Of a stretch of DNA of 32,676 nucleotides, positions 27,182-32,676 are shown one piece after another. Position numbers and translations under genes: made by a program. Under the pieces are notes generated by a model. The model did not search any database, was not told the origin of the DNA, and saw nothing but the letters and a program-made list of their open reading frames with translations. The stretch's first letter is position 1. Each line of letters opens with the position of its first letter. Source of the stretch: Heminiphilus faecis (GTDB lineage: Bacteria > Bacteroidota > Bacteroidia > Bacteroidales > Muribaculaceae); NCBI RefSeq assembly GCF_008728965.1, contig NZ_VSMC01000031.1, positions 1 to 32,676 of the forward strand. Reading direction: 5' to 3'.

Positions 27182-28159
27182 GTGAATTCGGTAAACAAGC
27201 ACATAGAATACCTTATACTTCGTCACGATTGTGTGGTAATACCGGGCATTGGCGCTCTAATAGCCTGCCACGCCCCGGCATACATCGACAAGGAACTTGG
27301 ATGCATATTCCCTCCCAAGAGGAACATAACGTTCAATCCCAACATCAATCACAACGACGGACTGCTTGCCACATCCATGGCTCGCCGCGGATGTCTGACT
27401 TATGACAATGCCGTGACGCTCATGAATGAGGAGATTGATCTGATGCGACACCAGATTGAGGCACATGGAGAATACGCCGTAGGCCGACTCGGCGCATTAC
27501 ACCGCAACACCGAAGGCACACTGATTTTCGAGCCGTTTGCATCAACTCTTATATCGCCACGCTTATGCGGACTGAAGCCCGTCAAAGCGACTCCTATCGC
27601 CATTGAGAAGCCGGAAAGTTTGACAACGGAAAACGTGATAGCCTCAGCCGAAAACAGCCGACTGTCATTCAAAGGCGTATTCAAGATAGCGGCATCCATA
27701 ATACTGCTTGTTGGGCTCGGCATCACGATATCGACTCCGGTCATAGAGAATGCCCCCGACTTTGCCGGAATTGCCACGACACGGACCGCACCTAAAACAG
27801 AACCACTGTTTGTCAACGACATAAATCCAGACATACAATTAACAATTGCGCTTCCCGACCCGGAAACAGCAAGCGCCACTGTAGAAAAAAAAGAGGATAA
27901 ACCGCAAAAGGAAGCCATCTTGCGCCGCAGCAGTTCAGACATATACTTCCTTATCATAGCATCACTGCCGACAAGAGAGAAAGCGGCCGAATTCATAGCG
28001 ATGAACAAAAACGGCAACGACATGGACATTCTGGAATCAGGAGGACGTTACAGAATATATATATCCTCCGGAAACACCTATGCCGAAGCTCAAGCACCTA
28101 TTGCCGGCACCGAATATGCCGCCACTTACCCTGACGCATGGGTTTGCCGTCGGGACTAA
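27182..28159 (+). CDS. HU-CCDC81-type / SPOR-domain membrane protein
   Basis: The protein has 325 residues and starts at GTG. The N-terminal HU-like (HU-CCDC81 bacterial type) domain begins NKHIEYLILRHDCVVIPGIG and contains GCIFPPKRNITFNPNINHND. One transmembrane helix (166-186, GVFKIAASIILLVGLGITIS) separates it from an extracytoplasmic linker. A C-terminal SPOR domain (~253-325, SSDIYFLIIASLPTREKAAE; GRYRIYISSGNTYAEAQAPI) follows, which would bind denuded peptidoglycan at division sites. The layout suggests a link between a cytoplasmic HU-like module and septal cell wall, as is common in Bacteroidetes; the function is not established. The GTG is chosen because the family usually begins a few residues before KHIEYL and the promoter lies directly upstream. 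Confidence 0.82.
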   Translation: MNSVNKHIEYLILRHDCVVIPGIGALIACHAPAYIDKELGCIFPPKRNITFNPNINHNDGLLATSMARRGCLTYDNAVTLMNEEIDLMRHQIEAHGEYAVGRLGALHRNTEGTLIFEPFASTLISPRLCGLKPVKATPIAIEKPESLTTENVIASAENSRLSFKGVFKIAASIILLVGLGITISTPVIENAPDFAGIATTRTAPKTEPLFVNDINPDIQLTIALPDPETASATVEKKEDKPQKEAILRRSSSDIYFLIIASLPTREKAAEFIAMNKNGNDMDILESGGRYRIYISSGNTYAEAQAPIAGTEYAATYPDAWVCRRD

Positions 28160-28206
28160 TTCGATAACACAATACCCGACAAGGGTTTAATACAATCCTA
28201 CAGACT

Positions 28207-28743
28207 ATGACCGATTTTCATGATCTTATTGTGAATCGCCGCAGTATACGCAAGTATACCGCCGATGAAGTTTCAGCCGAAGACGTAAAAACGCTTATGG
28301 AGGCAGCCTTGATGGCTCCGACATCAAAAAGCAGCCGTCCGTGGCAGTTTGTACTTGTTGAGGATTCCGCCAAACTCGAAGCATTAAGCAAATGCAAGGA
28401 GCACGGAGCCGGTCCGATAGCAGGATGCGCCCTTGCCATAATAGTAGCGGCCGATGTCGAAAAATCAGATCCATGGATAGAGGACGCGTCAATAGCAGCC
28501 ACATACATACAGCTGCAGGCCGCCGACCTCGGGCTCGGATCATGCTGGATACAAGTAAGAGGACGCTACACAGTCAACGACCTCGAGTCGGAGACATATG
28601 TCCAGAACCTGCTGGAAATGCCCGATACGATAGTTCCGGTATGCATCATAACGATAGGCCGTAAAGCAGAGGAGCGCAAGCCGCAAGCTGTCGAAAAACT
28701 ACAATGGGAGAAAGTACACATCGGCACATGGACCGAACGCTAA
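28207..28743 (+). CDS. Nitroreductase-family protein (small type)
   Basis: The protein has 178 residues. It begins MTDFHDLIVNRRSIRKYTAD, with MAPTSKSSRPWQFVLVED, the EDASIAATYIQLQAADLG helix and GLGSCWIQVRGR. The FMN-binding RRSIRKY and APTSKSSRPW positions are intact. It would be a homodimeric FMN-dependent NAD(P)H oxidoreductase with unknown substrate. It starts 47 bases after the SPOR gene without a clear promoter box and overlaps the next gene, so it seems part of the 27182-30656 operon. Confidence 0.9.
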   Translation: MTDFHDLIVNRRSIRKYTADEVSAEDVKTLMEAALMAPTSKSSRPWQFVLVEDSAKLEALSKCKEHGAGPIAGCALAIIVAADVEKSDPWIEDASIAATYIQLQAADLGLGSCWIQVRGRYTVNDLESETYVQNLLEMPDTIVPVCIITIGRKAEERKPQAVEKLQWEKVHIGTWTER

Positions 28744-29531
28744 GCAAAACTCCGGAACGAAACACGACGAGAGCCGTAATACTCGGAGCAGGCAATGTAG
28801 CCACACATCTGGCCACATCCTTAAGCCGGCATATAACCGTAGCACAGATATACAACCATCATATCGGCCACGCCAAAGAACTGGCAGAAGCAACAGGCGC
28901 ATGCGCTACCGATGACTTGTCAAAACTCACGGACGACGCCGACATATATATAATATCGGTAAAAGACGACGCCATAATGCCGCTGGCATCCGCGCTCGGT
29001 CATCGAAAAGGGCTCTGGGTACACACTTCAGGCTCCGTGCCGATGAGCGCGCTGCAACCGATTACAGAAACATACGGTGTGCTGTATCCGATGCAGACAT
29101 TTTCAAAATCGGTGCCTGTAGATATGAGCAAAGTACCTATATTCATCGAAGGCAGCACCGATGCGACACAACAAAGAATATCCAGCATAGCATCACTGAT
29201 ATCACCAAACGTATACACGGCTACGAGCGAGCAGCGTGCACTGCTTCATGTGGCTGCGGTATTTGCATGTAATTTCACCAACTACCTCTGGGGACATTGC
29301 GCGGACATACTGAAACGTTCGGGACTCGGCCTCGATATAATGAAACCGCTCATAGAAGCCACTCTCGAAAAGGCCATGACAGCAGGTCCGAAAGACGGAC
29401 AGACAGGGCCGGCCCGACGCAACGACAGAGCCGTCATAGAAAAACACCTGTCAATGCTTGACGGTGAAGCAAAAGATATATACGCACAATTGTCAAAATA
29501 CATAATTGACAAATATTCCGACCCACAATGA
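28728..29531 (+). CDS. Rossmann-fold / DUF2520 NAD(P)-binding protein
   Basis: With the ATG at 28728 the protein has 267 residues. The N-terminal Rossmann domain has AVILGAGNVATHLATSL (GxGxxA) and ADIYIISVKDDAI. The DUF2520 C-terminal helical domain includes LHVAAVFACNFTNYLWGHCA and MTAGPKDGQTGPARRND, the family's conserved TGP-RD signature. It resembles pyrroline-5-carboxylate or 6-phosphogluconate dehydrogenase folds; the substrate is unknown. An ATG at 28704 would add 8 residues and a longer overlap with the nitroreductase gene; the shorter form (16-base overlap) is preferred. It overlaps the KdsC-like gene by 4 bases (ATGA). Confidence 0.87.
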   Translation: MDRTLSKTPERNTTRAVILGAGNVATHLATSLSRHITVAQIYNHHIGHAKELAEATGACATDDLSKLTDDADIYIISVKDDAIMPLASALGHRKGLWVHTSGSVPMSALQPITETYGVLYPMQTFSKSVPVDMSKVPIFIEGSTDATQQRISSIASLISPNVYTATSEQRALLHVAAVFACNFTNYLWGHCADILKRSGLGLDIMKPLIEATLEKAMTAGPKDGQTGPARRNDRAVIEKHLSMLDGEAKDIYAQLSKYIIDKYSDPQ

Positions 29532-30052
29532 GCAAGATAAACTACGACCTCTCCAAGATAAAAGGCATAGCCTTTGACGTAGACGGCGTGCTTTCGCCCT
29601 CCACAATACCGCTGGACATATCGGGAAAGCCGTCACGCATGGTAAACATAAAAGACGGATATGCCCTTCAGCTCGCAGTAAAACACGGCTACAAAATAGC
29701 CATAATATCGGGTGGCGACTGCGACGCGGTAAGAGTGCGTTTTGCCGCTCTCGGCATTAAGGACATCTTCATGAAATGCGACATCAAAATAAACTTTCTG
29801 CGAGAATGGATGGAAATCCACGGACTCTCAGAAGAAGAGACAGCATTCGTTGGCGACGACATACCTGACTTCGAGCCTATGAAACACGTAGGACTTGCAG
29901 TAGCGCCCAAAGACGCGGCTGCTGAAATCAAAGCTATAGCCACCTATATCTCTCCCGTTAACGGAGGTTACGGAGTGGCCCGCGACCTGCTTGAAGAGAT
30001 TATGAAAGCCCAAGACAACTGGATGAGTTCGGCAAAAGCATTCGGATGGTAA
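29528..30052 (+). CDS. KdsC-like HAD phosphatase (3-deoxy-D-manno-octulosonate 8-phosphate phosphatase)
   Basis: The protein has 174 residues, the KdsC length. HAD motif I is IAFDVDGVLSPS (nucleophile and acid Asp), motif II is AIISGGDCDAVRV, and motif IV is FVGDDIPDFEPM. There is no large cap domain, as in the tetrameric C0-type KdsC. It would remove phosphate from KDO-8-P for LPS core synthesis in the cytoplasm. A related sugar-phosphate phosphatase is possible, since no kdsA or kdsB lies nearby. It is translationally coupled to the DUF2520 gene. Confidence 0.88.
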   Translation: MSKINYDLSKIKGIAFDVDGVLSPSTIPLDISGKPSRMVNIKDGYALQLAVKHGYKIAIISGGDCDAVRVRFAALGIKDIFMKCDIKINFLREWMEIHGLSEEETAFVGDDIPDFEPMKHVGLAVAPKDAAAEIKAIATYISPVNGGYGVARDLLEEIMKAQDNWMSSAKAFGW

Positions 30053-30062
30053 AGACTTACAT

Positions 30063-30656
30063 ATGGCAACAAACCCTCTAAACAATCTAAACCGATACGA
30101 CATTCTGCTTGCAAGCCATTCACCGCGACGCCGCGAACTCCTTCAGATGATCGGCATAGACTTCAGCATAGCAGCAACCATCGACGTAGACGAAAGCTAT
30201 CCGGATGATATGCCGGCTCATGACGTGGCACCCTTTCTCTCCGATAAAAAAGCGGAAGCCTATCGGGCCGTAATGCTGCCGGACCAGCTCATAATAACAG
30301 CCGACACTGTTGTTATCAACAAGGGCACCGTGTTAGGCAAACCACATTCAGAGGAAAACGCGCATGAAATGCTAAGGGAGCTTTCAGGTCACACGCATGA
30401 AGTAGTGACCGGCGTAACCATATCGACAATCAAAAAGCATGTAACATTGAGCGCCTGCACAAAAGTTGAGTTCGCCGACCTCACGTCAGATGAGATCGAT
30501 TTCTATGTGACTCGCTACAGACCGCTTGACAAAGCCGGAGCCTACGGCATACAGGAATGGATAGGAGCCATAGGAATAAAAAACATCGAGGGAAGCTATT
30601 ACAACGTCATGGGACTTCCGGTACATCGACTTTACACAGAACTACTGAAGTTCTGA
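30063..30656 (+). CDS. maf: Maf-family nucleotide pyrophosphatase
   Basis: The protein has 197 residues. The Maf signature ILLASHSPRRRELLQMIG is near the N-terminus, followed by DKKAEAYRA, ITADTVVINKGTVLGKPHSE with the catalytic Asp, HTHEVVTGVTI, and DKAGAYGIQEWIGAIGIKNI with GSYYNVMGLPVHRL. It hydrolyses dTTP/UTP or modified nucleotides and may affect septation. It starts 10 bases after the KdsC-like gene and ends the operon. Its last 15 bases overlap the end of the opposite-strand ATP-grasp-like gene. Confidence 0.95.
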   Translation: MATNPLNNLNRYDILLASHSPRRRELLQMIGIDFSIAATIDVDESYPDDMPAHDVAPFLSDKKAEAYRAVMLPDQLIITADTVVINKGTVLGKPHSEENAHEMLRELSGHTHEVVTGVTISTIKKHVTLSACTKVEFADLTSDEIDFYVTRYRPLDKAGAYGIQEWIGAIGIKNIEGSYYNVMGLPVHRLYTELLKF

Positions 30657-31760
30657 CAACGACGGACCGGCCTCTACCGTAAAATAGAATCCGCCCGAGG
30701 TCGAAGGGGTCAGCTCCAAGACTCCCGACTTCAACCGACCCGCTTCCACGACAGGAGGCATCCCCTCCGGCTCTGCCATCGAAACCCTGAATATACCCGT
30801 CGAAGCCTGATGCAGATACCTTTCTTGCCAAAGCATAGCCACGACACCCATAGTCATACGCAGGTTAAGTTCAATGCATGGAGCTATCATGCCGTCATCT
30901 GTCACGAGCATATCCACACCAAAATATCCTTCATAACAATCGGCCACAAGCGTGCCGAGCAAACGCACAAGTGCTTCAGCCACAGAATGCAGTTCATCAC
31001 GCGATGCTCCCGCATCCACTATCATGTCCTCAAGCACAGACCTGCAAGCCATTATATTGCCGCCGTATGCATCGCCCAAGGAGTTGAAAAACAAAGAATA
31101 TCCGCACATTGTCACCCTACCGTTTTCAGAATAGAACAACATTGCGAAATCACGCTTCTTATTCAAAGCCTTCTCAACCGTCACCGAACCCTGTCGACGT
31201 AAAATACCAGAAATGCGCCGCTCGACAGACGAAGTCATACTATCAACGGCAAATACACCGCGACCGCTACTTGACCATGGCGCTTTGACATATACAGGTC
31301 CCCACTCACGCATGCACTCAGCCACTTCCGAAACCGACGCCACCTCTCTCGGCACAGGAGGCAGCTTAATATCAAGCATATCCGAAAGCTTTAACATTAT
31401 CTCTGCCGAAGTCCGTCTATGGCTCAGCATCCGCATCCGCTCCACCCGTCCGTCATCAATGGCCGAGGCTCCGGCAGACCGAAGGATACGACAAGCATCA
31501 TGCGACCAGCCCCACGGAGCACCGGCAACACCGCAACAACTGTCAACCGGAGTCACATCCAAAGCAAAAAGGCGGCGCATCCGGTCAACCCAGCCTTTGT
31601 CAGCCAGCGGTGCATAGACCAGATCACCTGCATCAGCATACCACATAGGCAACAAAGCACCGTCGTCATGCAGCCTGCGAACAAGCGGCGACATTGTGAC
31701 CCGACAGCGCCCGTAAGCAAGCGACACGTCATTTTCCGGATTAAAAAGATGTATTTTCAT
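30642..31760 (-). CDS. Uncharacterised ATP-grasp-like protein
   Basis: The protein has 372 residues from the ATG at 31758-31760, beginning MKIHLFNPENDVSLAYGRCR. The central and C-terminal parts look like an ATP-grasp fold: YVKAPWSSSGRGVFAV resembles the glycine-rich lysine loop, VEKALNKKRDFAMLFYSE, and ELNLRMTMG the metal-binding E-x-N motif. The NPENDxxLA opening is, as I recall, shared by a hypothetical Bacteroidetes family. Substrate and product are unknown. The frame is open to 31790, but a promoter box (31767-31774) lies inside that extension, so the shorter start is chosen. It is divergent from the glycosyltransferase-like gene and convergent, overlapping by 15 bases, with maf. Confidence 0.72.
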   Translation of the reverse strand: MKIHLFNPENDVSLAYGRCRVTMSPLVRRLHDDGALLPMWYADAGDLVYAPLADKGWVDRMRRLFALDVTPVDSCCGVAGAPWGWSHDACRILRSAGASAIDDGRVERMRMLSHRRTSAEIMLKLSDMLDIKLPPVPREVASVSEVAECMREWGPVYVKAPWSSSGRGVFAVDSMTSSVERRISGILRRQGSVTVEKALNKKRDFAMLFYSENGRVTMCGYSLFFNSLGDAYGGNIMACRSVLEDMIVDAGASRDELHSVAEALVRLLGTLVADCYEGYFGVDMLVTDDGMIAPCIELNLRMTMGVVAMLWQERYLHQASTGIFRVSMAEPEGMPPVVEAGRLKSGVLELTPSTSGGFYFTVEAGPSLSELQ

Positions 31761-31766
31761 CAAACA

Positions 31767-31774
31767 CAAATTTA
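31767..31774 (-). promoter_or_regulatory. -7 box of the ATP-grasp-like gene
   Basis: The minus strand reads TAAATTTG, ending 6 bases before the chosen ATG. The mRNA would be leaderless or nearly so. Confidence 0.55.
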
Positions 31775-31805
31775 ACAAAAAAACGCCCAATCCTACATAT
31801 TATTC

Positions 31806-31837
31806 ATTGACAATAGACCGCATTTTGATTATCTTTA
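31806..31837 (+). promoter_or_regulatory. Promoter of the glycosyltransferase-like gene
   Basis: ATTG (31806-31809), a 20-base spacer and TATCTTTA (31830-31837), each one base from consensus, 14 bases before the ATG at 31852. Confidence 0.45.
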
Positions 31838-31851
31838 CGCAAAACTTCAAA

Positions 31852-32430
31852 ATGAAAGTATTACTGATTGACTTCGAGTATTCCCGCTTATGCAGCGACA
31901 TAACAAACCTGCTGATAGCCCAAAACCACGAATGCATAACTGCATTAGCGCTGCCTACATCCGTCATACCGGCTATAAAAATAGGCAACAGCGCCGACCG
32001 CAAGCTTCACAGAATATTGGCCGGCATAAGCGACAGCATGCACTTACATTCGGCCCGCGCCACATACAATCTACTGTCACGCATACCCACACAAGCTCCC
32101 GACATAGTGCACATATTAAACATAAAAGAATATTATCTGAACCTGCCATTGCTTTCAGAAATATTGACCCGCTTCCACATACCCACAGTAATGACTGTAG
32201 CAAATCCAGATACACTTTACAAAAACCCAAACGCCATAATAAAAAGGACAAAACACAACTTGCGCACAATAGAGGCACTGCTATACGCGTGGGATACCTT
32301 AAATATTGTCGTTGAAAACCGAGTATATTCAGAACACCCGATACTTGTCGACAAACCCGTCTATATAATAGACAGCACATCGACCGACAGACAAAACCAC
32401 TATCTGTCATTGTATGAAAACCTTTCATAA
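31852..32430 (+). CDS. Glycosyltransferase-like N-terminal domain protein, probably truncated
   Basis: The protein has 192 residues from MKVLLIDFEYSRLCSDITNL (the frame is open to 31807, but the promoter box lies between). The Rossmann-like start and the segment DIVHILNIKEYYLNLPLLSE followed by FHIPTVMTV match the acceptor-domain pattern of GT4 glycosyltransferases of Bacteroidetes, in which PDI-H-HN-HGYY-N-PLL-(x)-IPVVWTLHD is typical. Here the HD after the VMT strand is replaced by NPD, and there is no C-terminal donor-binding domain (E-x7-E), so the protein is about half the usual length. It is likely a decayed or specialised remnant. It sits just before a second transposase ORF. The family call is from pattern memory. 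Confidence 0.55.
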   Translation: MKVLLIDFEYSRLCSDITNLLIAQNHECITALALPTSVIPAIKIGNSADRKLHRILAGISDSMHLHSARATYNLLSRIPTQAPDIVHILNIKEYYLNLPLLSEILTRFHIPTVMTVANPDTLYKNPNAIIKRTKHNLRTIEALLYAWDTLNIVVENRVYSEHPILVDKPVYIIDSTSTDRQNHYLSLYENLS

Positions 32431-32437
32431 ACATCAA

Positions 32438-32459
32438 AGGCCACTCTCACGAGTGACCT
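32438..32459 (+). terminator. Terminator-like hairpin after the glycosyltransferase-like gene
   Basis: The stem AGGCCACTC (32438-32446) and GAGTGACCT (32451-32459) has 9 positions with one C-A mismatch and loop TCAC. The T tract is poor. Confidence 0.5.
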
Positions 32460-32559
32460 CTATTCATTCTTGGGGATAATGACCAAGTTTAATTAACCTA
32501 AAACAACATCTATCAAAAAACACTTCAATCATCATAAAAACCAACTATCGGGTCAATCC

Positions 32560-32582
32560 GAAATTCCGGTGCATGGAATTTC
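32560..32582. repeat. Inverted repeat upstream of the right transposase ORF
   Basis: A perfect 8-bp inverted repeat, GAAATTCC (32560-32567) and GGAATTTC (32575-32582), with a 7-base loop. It lies 22 bases before the transposase ATG and may be part of the insertion sequence end or a transposase operator. Confidence 0.4.
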
Positions 32583-32592
32583 TGAAAAGTGT

Positions 32593-32600
32593 TAAATTTG
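32593..32600 (+). promoter_or_regulatory. -7 box of the right transposase ORF
   Basis: TAAATTTG matches TAnnTTTG and ends 4 bases before the ATG. Confidence 0.5.
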
Positions 32601-32604
32601 GGGT

Positions 32605-32676
32605 ATGAAAACAACAGATGCAATATGGATGTGCCTTCCCGAAGGGATGGATGAACTGTTTGAGATGGTTCGGTTC
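32605..32676 (+). CDS. ISAon1-type transposase N-terminal region ORF (partial, runs off the right edge)
   Basis: 24 codons are open from the ATG to the edge: MKTTDAIWMCLPEGMDELFE then MVRF. The LPEGMDELFEMVRF segment parallels LLPEEMIEYFEVVKV of the left-edge ORF and is typical of the short first ORF of ISAon1-type elements. It differs enough from the left copy to be another element. Only the first 24 residues are visible, so the call rests on this motif. Confidence 0.55.
   Translation, partial: MKTTDAIWMCLPEGMDELFEMVRF

Noticed and set aside
31761-31790. Upstream start for the ATP-grasp-like gene
   Set aside because: A TAnnTTTG promoter box lies inside the extension, and the MKIHLFNPEND start fits better.
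31807-31851. Upstream start for the glycosyltransferase-like gene
   Set aside because: The predicted -7 box (31830-31837) lies within it, and MKVLLIDFEYS is a normal Rossmann-fold start.

Overview
The window looks like a chromosome segment from a gut Bacteroidales bacterium, most likely Muribaculaceae or a close relative (inferred, no search was run). Three things point this way: the Bacteroidetes promoter box TAnnTTTG lies in front of most transcription units, Shine-Dalgarno sequences are absent, and the gene families are typical of the phylum (one-piece LptF/LptG permease, HU-CCDC81/SPOR protein, membrane-bound TPR regulators with a C-terminal helix-turn-helix, RibBA fusion, ISAon1-type transposase N-terminal ORFs at both edges).

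Layout. 1-196: 5' end of an ISAon1-like transposase N-terminal ORF running out of the window on the minus strand. 344-520: tRNA-Pro(UGG) with promoter and terminator. 530-4920: carAB (carbamoyl-phosphate synthase) on the minus strand. 5002-6971: orphan sensor histidine kinase. 7069-11246: minus-strand group of an FMN nitroreductase and two tandem paralogous TPR/transmembrane/HTH regulators. 11294-15397, plus strand: AraC-type regulator, LptF/LptG-type permease, ribBA. 15523-16062: small outer-membrane beta-barrel protein. 16285-18222: groES-groEL. 18354-21457: ligA, SufT/MIP18-type Fe-S factor, lpxH. 21602-21723: candidate small RNA. 21760-24535: ispD-recG. 24805-26246: ndk and a LysM/M23 endopeptidase. 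26316-26500: GC-rich structured block without a normal gene. 26551-26973: Fur-family regulator. 27182-30656: HU-CCDC81/SPOR protein, nitroreductase, Rossmann/DUF2520 protein, KdsC-like phosphatase, Maf. 30642-31760 minus: uncharacterised ATP-grasp-like protein. 31852-32430: glycosyltransferase-like protein that appears to lack its C-terminal half. 32605-32676: 5' end of a second ISAon1-like ORF running out on the plus strand.

Most of the content is housekeeping: pyrimidine/arginine precursor, riboflavin, isoprenoid, LPS (LpxH, Lpt permease, KdsC-like), DNA repair (LigA, RecG), protein folding and cell-wall remodelling. The less ordinary parts are the tandem membrane regulators with a divergent AraC gene, the putative carAB leader structure, the small RNA between lpxH and ispD, the structured block before the Fur-family gene, and the repeated placement of promoter boxes so close to start codons that several mRNAs should be leaderless. 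I did not find a clear-cut new defence or mobile system.
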